Counted from the stretch's first letter, positions 8,301-16,566 are shown. The stretch: 64,000 bases of DNA from Microbulbifer sp. MI-G (GCF_030440425.1 NZ_CP098023.1:3222501-3286500); one strand, 5' to 3'. Notes: a model not told the origin generated them from the sequence alone. Translations and numbers: made by a program.

Positions 8301-10982
8301 ATCCAAAGGAATAGTCTGTATTGGCTCTCCCTCCCAATTCGGCAATGTATCCGCATGAGGTATATCCCCAAAAATTTCATCATTTCCGTCACCGGTAATA
8401 ATCGTGTCACTACCAGCCCCACCGACCACAAAATTATCACCTTGGCCAGCATCAATAATATCGTCGTACTTTTTACTCCGATCATGAATATTTTGAAGAT
8501 CCATAAATGCTTTAAACGAAAAATCTTTTCCCTCATAGCCTGTATAATCGTCTATCATCAAAGCTCCATCCCCAAGGAGATGGTCATCTCCGCCCCCACT
8601 CTGGAGATAGTCTGAACCACTACCACCGGCAAGGTGAGCATCATCTCCGCCAGTTGAAATAAGAATATCGTCATGGCCTCCACCATCCATAGAGACCTCA
8701 CCACTGGCATGACTAATAAGCACATCAGCGCCGGCATCCCCTTCACTTTCTGTATCTGGTGACCAAATGAGATCTCCCCACATAAATGTATCACCACCAG
8801 CGTGCTCCAGATAATCCTCACCAACCCCACCCGCAGCCCAGCTCCAGGCCAAGCTACCAATAATTATCGTGTCATTACCTGCTTTACCGGAAAAGTGAGG
8901 ATTATAAGTATTTACGCCAGAGATTAGCGTATCGTCATTATCACCACCTATGAAATACCAACTGCCCGCTCTACCATTTTTTTCTTTTGGATCAAATCTA
9001 TAGTGTTTATTGGATATTAGATCCGCATCAAAATAGATTGGGTCATAATTATTTTCCTGTGAGTCACCAGAAATTCTAGGCCCATAATCAAATGAAAAGT
9101 GATATGTTATATCACCTTTTTTATAAAGTCCGGAACCTACTCGAAGCATATTTGAAGGACTGCCAGGTCGGTCAGTATCCTCCTCTTCATAGTCATTTAG
9201 CGAAATACCAAAGTCTTCGACTTCACCATCCACAGTAATAGTACCAGTTTCTCCCGCATCGTTTTTATAGGTAATCACAAACCCATTGTCCAATTCAACA
9301 AGCTTGATATCCCCATTGTCGTTTTCATAGACTTCATTGGCAAAGGAGGCGCCGGTCAAATCGCCAAGCGCTTCCCCTTCAATGATGATGGTGTTACCAT
9401 CGGAAATATCGAGAATAACATCATTCCCATCACCATAAGAAAAGACATAGGTATCGCCGCCGAGCCCGCCTTCCAGGTAATCATTCCCTCTTTTCCCGTT
9501 TAGCGTATCGCGCCCATCCATCCCATAGAGATGATCATCATTATCCAACCCTTCTATGGATTCACCGGACTTACTCCCAAACACATACTGCTTTGCCGAT
9601 TCACTGGATGTGGAATCTACAGATACAATGGTCTTACTGGCAATATCACGGTATTCTGACCTTTCACCGGACTTCGGCGTTAACTCCGTAATCGTTTTCT
9701 CTATCAGCAAAGACAGCATCTTCGCTTTATCCTGTAGATACATTTCCGTTATCTGGCCCTGCTCGATATTTGGATCGTAAAGATCCAGCTGGCCATTTTG
9801 ATTATGATCAGAATAAGCGCTCGCATCATCACCAAGAACAAAAGGCGCTAAATTATGCAGGGCGTAGCGGTAGGCAATGCTTTCCTCAGCTTTAGAAGCC
9901 AATTCATCAGCGGACATGCCAGAGAGGAGATTGAAATCCGAACTTAAATCACCCTGCTGTTTTATTTTATGAAATAGCGCACTCGCATTAGCTTGAAAAT
10001 CGGCCTGACTTCTTGTGTTGGTTTCAAACCCATACAACTCACCCAGCTTGTCAACAAGCTCGTAGATATTAAATTCCGCAACCTGGCTAAACGCTTCAGA
10101 AGCTGCAGTTCCAGACATCATACCTCTTAGCAGAGAACTCCATGTCCACTCCGCCAATGCAGGACCAGCGAGATCTGCACCACGACTAAATATATCTGCA
10201 ATTTCATCGAATATTCCTAAAGGAGATTCACGATCCAAAGATAGTAGGTCAGCCAAGATCTCAGCATCAGCATAACGAATAGGTTCACTAAAGGGACCAA
10301 CAGAATCCCAAGCCTCTTTTGCCGCCACTGAAAAAGCTTCAATAGCAAATAATATATTCCGAAAATCGTCCAGCGTATCGAAGCTTTTTTTATCCCCAAC
10401 GGACAAAAGCCTGCCACTCTCATCAGTTGGCGAACCCGGCTGATTAAACATGGAAAATAAAATAGCCCCGGACCAGGCTGCCCCTCCTTCTGCTAAGTGA
10501 TTTCTGGCAGAATCTGAAGGATCAATAGAGTCAAATACTATATCCAGGGCTTGAGCAGCATCTCGCTTTGCAATCACATTCATTCTTGGAAGTATGTGAC
10601 CCTCTTCACTGTCAAGGATACCTTTTTCAATCACACTTTTCGCAATAGCATTTGAAGCATTCTGCATTCTACCTTTCACCTGCTCATCACTGTAGGTATT
10701 TCCGGTATGAAGCTCCAACTGCCTTTTTGTGTAAGTTCTTATCAGCGTGGAAAAAATCCCTACTCCGGTATTAACCAGGACAGCACCCTTAAACCACACA
10801 TGTACGGCATCAACATAAGACCTATCTTCAGGAGCCACCGCTCCCCTGGTTCCAAGGGCTTCATCAAGCACATCCACCACAGCCTTATAGGCCAGCTCCC
10901 AGTTATCTAGACCTTGATCTTCTATTTCATTGATTGCCGCTTGAATCCGCTGCCGCTGATCTTCATTAAAAACAAAAGCCAT
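2322..10982 (-). CDS. giant RTX calcium-binding exoprotein, type I secreted
   Basis: 2886 residues. The first ~480 residues are non-repetitive and largely helical. They include a conserved-looking segment (NLAPFVLGDD ... DHNQNGQLDLYDP) seen in other large RTX exoproteins, possibly a calcium site. From about residue 480 to 2750 there are many blocks of GGxGxDxLx nonapeptides that form calcium-binding beta-rolls, separated by haemolysin-related modules of the type GNDLVLSV..GSVTVxNYF..IxFADGxxW. The last third carries three near-identical ~190-residue units (DNSGGG.. to FLGGD..ISFVQPNDGGF). There is no Sec signal peptide, and the uncleaved C-terminal export signal should lie in the last ~60 residues. 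Its start ATG overlaps the stop of the upstream gene (TAATG), implying translational coupling, and hlyD and hlyB lie upstream in the same direction. Whether it is a cytolysin, adhesin or enzyme carrier cannot be read from sequence; no acyltransferase (HlyC) gene is present. Confidence 0.93.
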   Translation of the reverse strand: MAFVFNEDQRQRIQAAINEIEDQGLDNWELAYKAVVDVLDEALGTRGAVAPEDRSYVDAVHVWFKGAVLVNTGVGIFSTLIRTYTKRQLELHTGNTYSDEQVKGRMQNASNAIAKSVIEKGILDSEEGHILPRMNVIAKRDAAQALDIVFDSIDPSDSARNHLAEGGAAWSGAILFSMFNQPGSPTDESGRLLSVGDKKSFDTLDDFRNILFAIEAFSVAAKEAWDSVGPFSEPIRYADAEILADLLSLDRESPLGIFDEIADIFSRGADLAGPALAEWTWSSLLRGMMSGTAASEAFSQVAEFNIYELVDKLGELYGFETNTRSQADFQANASALFHKIKQQGDLSSDFNLLSGMSADELASKAEESIAYRYALHNLAPFVLGDDASAYSDHNQNGQLDLYDPNIEQGQITEMYLQDKAKMLSLLIEKTITELTPKSGERSEYRDIASKTIVSVDSTSSESAKQYVFGSKSGESIEGLDNDDHLYGMDGRDTLNGKRGNDYLEGGLGGDTYVFSYGDGNDVILDISDGNTIIIEGEALGDLTGASFANEVYENDNGDIKLVELDNGFVITYKNDAGETGTITVDGEVEDFGISLNDYEEEDTDRPGSPSNMLRVGSGLYKKGDITYHFSFDYGPRISGDSQENNYDPIYFDADLISNKHYRFDPKEKNGRAGSWYFIGGDNDDTLISGVNTYNPHFSGKAGNDTIIIGSLAWSWAAGGVGEDYLEHAGGDTFMWGDLIWSPDTESEGDAGADVLISHASGEVSMDGGGHDDILISTGGDDAHLAGGSGSDYLQSGGGDDHLLGDGALMIDDYTGYEGKDFSFKAFMDLQNIHDRSKKYDDIIDAGQGDNFVVGGAGSDTIITGDGNDEIFGDIPHADTLPNWEGEPIQTIPLDMHGVDVIYAGAGDDLIFGGGGADMIYAGAGNDKVWGDDPRFEDLENNDYIDGGEGDDLLVGGKGEDTLLGSEGEDELHGQEGSDRLEGGADSDALYGGEDDDVLLGGEGDDQLQGAAGNDYLDGGAGDDHVQDYWNSQSGDHNTLLGGAGNDVLHSGNGTDWLYGGTGADLLFGGGGDDTLSGDSGADILVGQGGNDWITGGQGNDYMFGGAGDDTYSLSVGEGFDNINDSSGRNTVHISGTSAASSRIYQLGTSLIVHYGAGSGVFLAGGSTEIYLDGEKLSNNDITARLQYQRLEYVVGMQVAGSGSRNSGIASRAFFTANELTEGPEGTANEDAEAESGSTITAWYAGQLIAVDSTTEGVDPLDPATWLQRGATSLTGVLSYYTTEAGEVMAGIPAGDGTYLAPAGAAMEHVLLPDGTVLSREPNFATEADLVATPGEVFNLPEGAVGDTSGMNADDEIIDGTVLDDTLSGGTGMDLIRGAAGVDSIDGGEGNDIAFGGAGGDTLLGAGGDDFLYGDEGADTLQGGEGDDYLGGGAGEDHLQGGNGNDLLVGGAGNDILSGGAGSDKYYFASGHGQDTIDNSGDSGFSTIAFADEISPYGVEVLRSGDDLILEVGEAGDSVTVTDFFVNDASTVNAIDQIEFYGGDTVWSVDHIKALALIGDDKDNILRGYNNSDDTLIGGAGNDVLTGGAGQDRLEGGRGDDTLQGGSGDDVYQVNLGEGHDQIIEASGESNQLQFGAEVLPEAVKAIRTGNDLVLSVDAGSGSVTVANYFTAAGETVSLIGFADGTSWDSAQVRQLVLTGTEAADTIAGYESDDTLNGETGNDLLTGNGGSDTYLFSTGDGQDQIVTGEQDTATTETIRFDDTVMESSVSVGRSGNDIVLHYGAEDSVTVKNFFVAEGASVSAVDRVEFSSGTVWTLEDLKAKVLIGDAGSNTIEGYSSGDLLIGDTGNDTLRGGNGNDTYRFSAGDGADLIEDTAGEQDRIAFTDVNPEEVLLRRDGNDLVITNTTNSDTIRVRDQFATMAAVVSASGINSIAFADGSVWDYEQIKQGALAGTDSADDIFGHADGDNIHTGEGDDTVHGGLGNDRIYGELGADTLYGDAGDDTVFGGAGQDQLFGNSGNDEIHGGENADTIYGGNGNDLLHGDQGNDVIEDYSGVNTLYGGIGDDQLSGRGDLFGDAGADMLTGTGLLNGGDGDDHISGEGSDTLIGGAGNDVISAFSDAFTQNNNILEGGTGNDTLFGGFGDDEYRFNLGDGQDILTERRAGEDWSNVDASSDTIHFGVGISQADLEFERHNNDLHITHGNGTDAIRITDWYSGLTDHHKVNAIRFDDGSSLDLAGIESLVTTYGTSANDTLTGYRALSDSIRAGAGDDQVWGRNGDDILYGESGNDYLDGDAGDDRLDGGLGNDTLVGRVGSDTLVGGAGDDRYIYLPGSGKDVIDNSGGGVDRLFFNDGIGKDRLSFQRAGDDLLILVDDDSDQSVRVTNHFLGGDYAIDYVQPDGDFSIDAAAINQMVAAGGSSFDSIVEGTANGEQLAGTAANDQISGLAGDDTLFGLGGHDELLGGDGNDRLYGGNGTGSGSGDDTLIGGKGNDILSGGDGDDTLTGGLGDDHYYYGANGGVDTIDNSGGGTDWILFSDGITREQLSFHQEGEDLLILVDSDIDQQIRVVDHFLGGDNAISFVQPNDGGFAIMAASIPALIEALPTEGGGDTDGGGMTFDKVIEGTASAEQLVGTSDNDQIKGFEGGDTVFGLGGDDELLGGAGNDHLIGGNGSGSGSGNDTLFGGEGNDILSGEDGNDRLTGGLGDDHYYYGANGGIDTIDNTGGGFDGILFLDDIAREQLSFHQEGEDLLILVDSDMGQQVRVIDHFLGGDSAISFVQPNDGGFAISSSSFSGLLVPLPSEGASSSMDLAASEQIPVSEQEIVANQGLGAEQRLDLSSAADEAVHANIVDGLVNAMATLGGTSMGEAQFSRDMKDDAETVIACHFQVA

Positions 10983-11713
10983 TAGTTACTCTCCATTATT
11001 GACTTCAAAAAAGTGGTTAGATCTTTATGGACTTGAAAAAAATCTTTCATAAGGAACTCACTAAATCTGACTTGCGCCACCAGATCACTATCAAATAGAA
11101 AATTGTAACGACAATTCCCATTTAAGTGAATTATAGGGCGACCCTTAAGCTCAGTTATAAAACATGAGATCGCAACAGGCATTCCCTGAGGCATCACTAA
11201 TTTTGGATCAGTTGCAATATACAGCCATTTATTGTCTTTTACTTTATAACCAACAAATCCTGGATATCTGTGAGAACGTGTCACATTCGGGGTTAAAAAT
11301 TTAAAGTTTGCACCATAAACATCTCGAAAATTATGCTCACTATCTCTATTTATTTCAAAAATAATACGCAATCGACTATCTTTAGTAGAAGCAAAATAAT
11401 GCTTCGCATCTTTTAATCCTGGCCAAGCCACATTTATTTCAGCAAAAAGCCCATCTTCGCTTAGACTACCATATGCAGCAAAACTTCTATCTATGGTTAG
11501 GGTACCGTAACGATAGTGGTATTTCTCCAGCCGCCCATGAGGAAATTCTTCGGTAGGGTTCAAATACTCAACAGTAGCCACTGGCGGCAGGTCTTCAACA
11601 ATATCTGGCTTACTGTTCTTCTTATCTGCTTTATACAAAGCAACAACAAAGATAATAACCAACAGCAAAAGAGCAAATAGCTTTAACGAAAGAGAAAAAA
11701 ATTTTCTGGACAT
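10982..11713 (-). CDS. membrane-anchored RTX accessory protein, copy 2
   Basis: 243 residues: a basic start (MSRKFF), one hydrophobic helix at about residues 9-27, then a Lys-rich stop-transfer (YKADKK) and a ~210-residue domain expected in the periplasm. I do not recognise the fold. It is a paralogue of the gene at 12245-12967. Residues 1-103 and the last ~40 are almost identical between the two, while the middle (about 105-205) is strongly diverged. Its TAA overlaps the ATG of the RTX gene by one base (TAATG), so the two are translated as a pair. Constant ends around a diverged core, linked one-to-one to an exoprotein, would suit a cognate partner such as an immunity or assembly factor; that role is inference only. 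Confidence 0.8.
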   Translation of the reverse strand: MSRKFFSLSLKLFALLLLVIIFVVALYKADKKNSKPDIVEDLPPVATVEYLNPTEEFPHGRLEKYHYRYGTLTIDRSFAAYGSLSEDGLFAEINVAWPGLKDAKHYFASTKDSRLRIIFEINRDSEHNFRDVYGANFKFLTPNVTRSHRYPGFVGYKVKDNKWLYIATDPKLVMPQGMPVAISCFITELKGRPIIHLNGNCRYNFLFDSDLVAQVRFSEFLMKDFFQVHKDLTTFLKSIMESN

Positions 11714-11773
11714 AACGTCCTCAGTACAGTCATAAAGATTAATTTCAAGTTTTGCATGCAGACCTAAGTAGCC

Positions 11774-12163
11774 TTATCGCTCAGTAAAACTACTGGCCAG
11801 GGATTCTCGTACCGGCTTGGTAAAATATTCATAAATATTCCTTTTACCGGTTTTTACTTCAGCCACTACATACATACCTGCCCGCAACGGCAGCGCCCCT
11901 TGACTCGACTGTTTCAGCATCTGGGTATCGAGTTCGATATCGCACAGATATCGGTAGCCCTGCCCCTCATTCATTACCGCGTCCTTCGATAGATTGGTGA
12001 CCACACCGGAAAAGGTGTCATATTTGGTAAAATTGTTGATTGATACCTTGATGGTGACTGGATGCCCCTCTTTCACAAAACCGATATCCTTATTTAAAAC
12101 CCAGGCCTGAACCTGCAAGCGACTACCTGCGGGTACTATCTGCATTAATCCTGGGCGGGCTCC
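11774..12163 (-). pseudogene. 3' fragment of a duplicated hlyD gene
   Basis: About 128 codons nearly identical to the C-terminal third of the intact adaptor at 13028-14434, from LMQIVPAGSRLQVQAWVLNK to the same terminal SLASSFTER. The first ~340 residues (membrane anchor, coiled coils) are missing. Homology begins at GGAGCCCGCCCAGG and one C is missing just after it relative to the intact gene, so even the remaining frame is disturbed. Upstream it is fused to the remnant of an RTX gene start. An in-frame ATG at 12178 would give 134 residues, but without the inner-membrane and coiled-coil parts it cannot act as a secretion adaptor. It is a by-product of the tandem duplication. Confidence 0.9.
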
Positions 12164-12173
12164 AGCACGCCAG

Positions 12174-12245
12174 ATCATTTTCTACTACTTTATCAACTGT
12201 CGCTTTAATTCTTTGCCGCTGATCTTTATTAAAAACAAAAGCCAT
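12174..12245 (-). pseudogene. 5' remnant of a deleted second RTX gene
   Basis: From the ATG at 12245 the codons read MAFVFNKDQRQRIKATVDK, clearly homologous to the first 19 residues of the intact RTX protein (MAFVFNEDQRQRIQAAINE) but diverged. After about 23 codons the frame runs into hlyD-derived DNA in another frame and stops at about 12123. The ATG overlaps the stop of the upstream accessory gene as TAATG, exactly like the intact pair. A second complete accessory/RTX module therefore once existed and its RTX gene has been almost entirely deleted. Confidence 0.88.
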
Positions 12246-12967
12246 TAGTTACTCTCCCTTATTGACTCCAAAAAAGTGGTTAGATCTTTATGGACCTGAA
12301 AAAAATTTTCCATCAGAGGCTTACTAAAACGCACCCCAGCCTTTAAATCTTTATCAAACACAAAAGCATAAAAGCAACGCTCAACCCTCCGATCAGAAGG
12401 CAAAGATATAGTTGTATGATCTGAACAATATATCGCCACTGGTGTATGCTGCGGCATTTTCAACTCAGAGTCGGAAGCAATATAGACCCAGCCGTTCTTT
12501 CGCCTATAACCAATAAAATCTATATAACTATAATCCCGACCACCAAAGGCATCCAAGTCCTTGTAAACAGTATCATATACATCTCGAAATTCAGCTGTAG
12601 GCTTGCGATTTATCTCGAACATAATCCTCAACCGATTATCTGAAGCAAAATAATGCTTCGCATCTTTTAATCCTGGCCAAGCCACATTTATTTCAGCAAA
12701 TAGCCCATCTTCGCTTAGGCTACCATATGCAGCAAAACTCCTATCTATGGTTAGGGTACCGTAACGATAGTGGTATTTCTCCAGCCGCCCATGAGGAAAT
12801 TCTTCGGTAGGGTTCAAATACTCAACAGTGGCCACTGGCGGCAGGTCTTCAACAATATCTGGTTTACTGCCCTTCTTATCTGCTTTATACAAAGCAACAA
12901 CGAAGATAATAACCAACAGCAAAAGAGCAAATATTTTTAACGAAAGAGAAAAATATTTTCTGGACAT
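12245..12967 (-). CDS. membrane-anchored RTX accessory protein, copy 1 (orphan)
   Basis: 240 residues with the same plan as its paralogue at 10982-11713: an N-terminal basic residue cluster, one transmembrane helix (about 9-27) and a periplasmic domain. The N-terminal ~103 and C-terminal ~40 residues are almost identical to the paralogue; the core differs (for example AFGGRDYSYIDFIGYRR instead of TPNVTRSHRYPGFVGYK). The RTX gene it was coupled to is reduced to its first codons, so this copy is an orphan. Upstream lies the intact hlyD; the 60-base gap is repeated upstream of the other copy. No function is assigned. Confidence 0.8.
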   Translation of the reverse strand: MSRKYFSLSLKIFALLLLVIIFVVALYKADKKGSKPDIVEDLPPVATVEYLNPTEEFPHGRLEKYHYRYGTLTIDRSFAAYGSLSEDGLFAEINVAWPGLKDAKHYFASDNRLRIMFEINRKPTAEFRDVYDTVYKDLDAFGGRDYSYIDFIGYRRKNGWVYIASDSELKMPQHTPVAIYCSDHTTISLPSDRRVERCFYAFVFDKDLKAGVRFSKPLMENFFQVHKDLTTFLESIRESN

Positions 12968-13027
12968 AACGTCCTCAGTACAGTCATAAAGATTAATTTC
13001 AGGTTTTGCATGCAGACCTAAGTAGCC

Positions 13028-14434
13028 TTATCGCTCAGTAAAACTACTGGCCAGGGATTCCCGTACCGGCTTGGTAAAATATTCATAAATATTCCTTTTA
13101 CCGGTTTTTAATTCAGCCACTACATGCATACCTGCCCGCAACGGCAGCGCCCCTTGACCCGACTGTTTCAGCATCTGGGTATCGAGTTCGATATCACACA
13201 GATATCGGTAGCCCTGCTCCTCATTCATTACCGCGTCCTTCGATAGATTGGTGACCACACCGGAAACGGTGCCATATTTGGTAAAATTATAAGTGGATAT
13301 CTTGACGGTGACTGGATGCCCTTCCTTGACAAAGCCAATATCCTTATTTAAGACCCAGGCCTGAACCTGCAAGCGGCTACCTGCGGGTACTATCTGCATT
13401 AATGCCTGGGCGGGCTCCAAAACAGCATCTTCCGTATGGATTGCCAGTTCCTGCACAGTGCCAGCAATGGGGGCACGAATAACCTGTTGCTCGCTGCGCA
13501 GCCTGGCTTTGGCAAGCGCTTTCTCTTGTGCCGCGAGGGTGCGCTCCAGCTCCTCCTGCTGAGAATAGCTTTTATACAAGGCGTTATTCAGCAGGGCCGA
13601 AGCTTGCAGATTGAGCTCTTGTAACTGAGACTCGTACTGACCGATTCTCTCCCGCTCCAGCACCAGTTCCTCTTCTGCGTCAATGCGCTGCTGCTCCAAC
13701 TCCAGGTATCTGTCTCGGGCGACCATCTCCTGATCGAGTAACTTGCGCAGGGAATTGGTACGCTCAGTTAAAATCGGCAGTGTCTTTTCCGCTTTCCGTA
13801 CCAGCGCGCGGGACATACCGAGTTCCTTCTGTTTGGAGCTCCTCTGCTGCTCCAGTAGATCCACCTCTGACAGGTAGTCGGAGAAATATCCGCTCAACAA
13901 AGTGCGCTGAAAAGGCAATTGCTGCAACACACCGGCCTGGGCCAGGCCTATTTCAAGTTCCCCCAGGGCCATATCCATAGCGCTAACCCGCTCTTTTCGC
14001 AATCGGGATAAATAGGCATTAAACACCTGCTCCCGCACCAAACGGGCACGGGATACTTCCAACTCGCTTATCAGCTGCTCCCTGTCGGCTGTGGCATTGG
14101 TGGCATCGAGCGTAATCAGGGGATCACCGGCTCGTACCTGACTGCCTTCCTCAACATGGATCTTCCTGACCACAGACAGTTCTTTTGCCTGGATGGTTTT
14201 GACTTTACCGTCTGGAATCACGGTCCCCTCTGCAACGGCGACAATATCAATCCTGCCAAAGATGGCCCAGAGAACTGCCATGGCAAAAAACAGACAAACA
14301 GTATTGATCAGCCACAAACCCAGAGGATTTGGCGGCGACTGCTCCACCTCCAGCGCCGCGGGGACAAAATCCAGGGTCGGATCGCGCCTGTGTATCCATC
14401 GGCGCAAGTCCAACAAGGAGCGCCAACGGCTCAT
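13028..14434 (-). CDS. hlyD: type I secretion periplasmic adaptor (HlyD family)
   Basis: 468 residues, the usual length for the membrane-fusion component that bridges the inner-membrane ABC transporter and TolC. A cytoplasmic N-terminus is followed by one transmembrane segment (about 42-62, LWLINTVCLFFAMAVLWAIFG), then a lipoyl-type half motif (DGKVKTIQAKELSVVRKIHVEEG), long Glu/Arg-rich coiled coils (about 105-330), the second lipoyl half (VIRAPIAGTVQELAIHTEDAV) and a beta-barrel C-terminal domain ending KPVRESLASSFTER. The start codon overlaps the hlyB stop (ATGA), indicating coupled translation. It is needed to export the RTX protein encoded downstream. No tolC homologue is in the window, so the outer-membrane partner must be elsewhere. 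Confidence 0.95.
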   Translation of the reverse strand: MSRWRSLLDLRRWIHRRDPTLDFVPAALEVEQSPPNPLGLWLINTVCLFFAMAVLWAIFGRIDIVAVAEGTVIPDGKVKTIQAKELSVVRKIHVEEGSQVRAGDPLITLDATNATADREQLISELEVSRARLVREQVFNAYLSRLRKERVSAMDMALGELEIGLAQAGVLQQLPFQRTLLSGYFSDYLSEVDLLEQQRSSKQKELGMSRALVRKAEKTLPILTERTNSLRKLLDQEMVARDRYLELEQQRIDAEEELVLERERIGQYESQLQELNLQASALLNNALYKSYSQQEELERTLAAQEKALAKARLRSEQQVIRAPIAGTVQELAIHTEDAVLEPAQALMQIVPAGSRLQVQAWVLNKDIGFVKEGHPVTVKISTYNFTKYGTVSGVVTNLSKDAVMNEEQGYRYLCDIELDTQMLKQSGQGALPLRAGMHVVAELKTGKRNIYEYFTKPVRESLASSFTER

Positions 14435-16566
14435 ACCACCTTCCTCAGGCCAGACTGCAGGGCATTGAGTCGGGCAAAATGGCCTTTTTTCTGCAGTAAC
14501 TGCTTGGGCCCACCCTGTTCAACAATATGTCCCTGCTCCATCACAACAATGCGATTTGCATCCCGAACCGCCGACAGACGGTGAGCAATGATCAGTACAG
14601 TGCGCCCCTGGCAAATCTGGCGCATATTGGCCTGTACTATTGCTTCCGATTCATAATCCAATGCACTTGTGGCCTCATCAAAGATCAATATTCTGGGATC
14701 GGCCATCAGCGCACGGGCGATGGCCACACGCTGCTTCTGCCCACCGGAAAGAGAGCTGCCCTGCTCTCCGACCACAGTGTCAAACCCCTCTGGCAACTCC
14801 AGAATAAAGTCATAGGCTCCGGCCTGTTTTGCCGCGGCAACCACCTTGTCCATTGACGCACCCGGATCTGCCAGGGCAATATTGTCTCTTACTGTACGGT
14901 TGAGCAGAAAACTCTCCTGCAATACCACCCCGACTCTCTGGCGCAACCAGGCCGGGTCTACCAGAGCCAAATCAACACCATCAACCAACACCCGCCCGGC
15001 TTCCGGCACATGCAGGCGCTGCACAAGCTTGGTCAGGGTGCTCTTGCCCGAGCCCGACTTCCCAACAATACCAACCACTTCACCCGGGCTTATGGTAAGG
15101 TGGATATCATTAATCACGAGTGGACGATCAGGGGCATAGCGGAACTTCACATGCTCGAAGCGGATCTCACCACGAATGTCTGGCAGCGTTGTGCGGTTGG
15201 GATCATGCCCGGCCTCTTTGGGCGTATTGAGAATATCCCCCAAGCGCTTGATGGAAATGCCCGCTTGTTGAAAGTCCTGCCATAGCTGCACCAACTTGAG
15301 GATTGGCTGGCTCACTCGCCCGGCAATCATGTTAAAAGCAATCAGCATACCAACACTGAGTTCACCTGAAATCACCAAACGGGCACCCACCCATAGAATG
15401 CCTATTGTCACCAGCTTGTTGATCAGGCTTGCTATCTGGCTGGCGATATTGCCCAAATTCAGCGCTCTGAATGAAGCATTCACATAGCCCGCCAGTTGCT
15501 CTTCCCAACGACGCTGCATCTGCGGCTCCACCGCCATACTCTTCAGGGTCTCCACTCCATTACAGGCTTCCACCAAAAACGACTGATTCTCAGCACCCAA
15601 CTTGAATTTTTCGTGCAGCCTGTTTCGCAATATCGGGGTAATAATAATTGAAAGGAGCACATAAAATGGCAAAGAACCCAGAACTATCCAGGTCAATGTT
15701 GGGCTATAAAGAAACATTACTGCAAAGAACACCAACGTAAAGAAGAGGTCTACGCACAATGTGAGGGCAGAACCAGTAATAAATTGGCGAATAGAATCCA
15801 ACTCCCTTACCCTGGCAACTGTGTCACCGACACGACGGCTTTGAAAATAAGCGATTGGCAGCCGCAACAGGTGCTCAAACAGGCGGGAACCCAGTACAAC
15901 ATCAATACGGTTGGATGTATGACTAAAGAGATAGGTCCTCAATCCATTGAGCAGCACATCAAAAATACAGACAACCAGAAAGCCCAATGCCATCACATCC
16001 AGCGTTGTCAATCCCTGGTGCACGAGAACCTTATCTACGACCACCTGAAAAAAAAGCGGGGTAACCAGTGCGAACATCTGTATAAAAAAAGAGGCGAGCA
16101 ATACCTGCCCGAGCAATTTCTTATACTTTAAAATTGAAGGAATAAACCAGGAAATATCGAATTTTTTCTGAACTGAAGAGAGAAACCCCTTTTTGCGGAA
16201 TAAAAATAAGGCGATGTGATTGGATCCTGCAACGAAGAGATCCTCAACGGGAACCGTGCTCGGACTCGAATCTCCAGCCCGCTGCAACAGAGCCTTTCCA
16301 TCACGAATCCCGCCAAGAACCACACAATTACCCTTCGGATTCAACAACAATACCGGAAAAGGTAAATCCGAAAGCTTCTCGCGCTTACACTGATATAACT
16401 TAGCTTTCAGGCCGAGAAAATCTGCAACTTTAACGACCTCATGAACCTTCATATCCTGATCAGGAAATTCACGCTTTAGCTGCTCAAGATCCACTGCTAG
16501 CTGATTAAATCTCGCAATAAGGGACAGACAGGAAAGACCTTCCTTTCTTTTTACTACCAACTCCAA
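14431..16566 (-). CDS. hlyB: type I secretion ABC transporter (HlyB family)
   Basis: 711 residues, typical for HlyB. Residues ~1-125 form a C39 peptidase-like domain. Aligned with true C39 peptidases (ECGLACLAMI) it reads KEGLSCLSLI, so the catalytic Cys is replaced by Glu and the domain is a substrate-docking, non-cleaving one, as in RTX exporters. Six transmembrane helices follow at about 150-440. The nucleotide-binding domain has Walker A GKSGSGKST, signature LSGGQKQR, Walker B ILIFDEATSALD and the H-loop IIAHRLS. It drives ATP-dependent export of the RTX protein. It is the first gene of the operon, and the 500-base AT-rich region before it should contain the promoter. All motifs are intact. 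Confidence 0.96.
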   Translation of the reverse strand: MELVVKRKEGLSCLSLIARFNQLAVDLEQLKREFPDQDMKVHEVVKVADFLGLKAKLYQCKREKLSDLPFPVLLLNPKGNCVVLGGIRDGKALLQRAGDSSPSTVPVEDLFVAGSNHIALFLFRKKGFLSSVQKKFDISWFIPSILKYKKLLGQVLLASFFIQMFALVTPLFFQVVVDKVLVHQGLTTLDVMALGFLVVCIFDVLLNGLRTYLFSHTSNRIDVVLGSRLFEHLLRLPIAYFQSRRVGDTVARVRELDSIRQFITGSALTLCVDLFFTLVFFAVMFLYSPTLTWIVLGSLPFYVLLSIIITPILRNRLHEKFKLGAENQSFLVEACNGVETLKSMAVEPQMQRRWEEQLAGYVNASFRALNLGNIASQIASLINKLVTIGILWVGARLVISGELSVGMLIAFNMIAGRVSQPILKLVQLWQDFQQAGISIKRLGDILNTPKEAGHDPNRTTLPDIRGEIRFEHVKFRYAPDRPLVINDIHLTISPGEVVGIVGKSGSGKSTLTKLVQRLHVPEAGRVLVDGVDLALVDPAWLRQRVGVVLQESFLLNRTVRDNIALADPGASMDKVVAAAKQAGAYDFILELPEGFDTVVGEQGSSLSGGQKQRVAIARALMADPRILIFDEATSALDYESEAIVQANMRQICQGRTVLIIAHRLSAVRDANRIVVMEQGHIVEQGGPKQLLQKKGHFARLNALQSGLRKVV

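Noticed and set aside
2322-9500. Regularly spaced short repeats resembling a CRISPR array
   Set aside because: They are 27-base codon periodicities of the GGxGxDxLx protein repeats in one open frame.
11774-12178. A functional 134-residue HlyD-like protein
   Set aside because: It is the duplicated tail of the intact hlyD and lacks membrane anchor and coiled coils, with a junction deletion.
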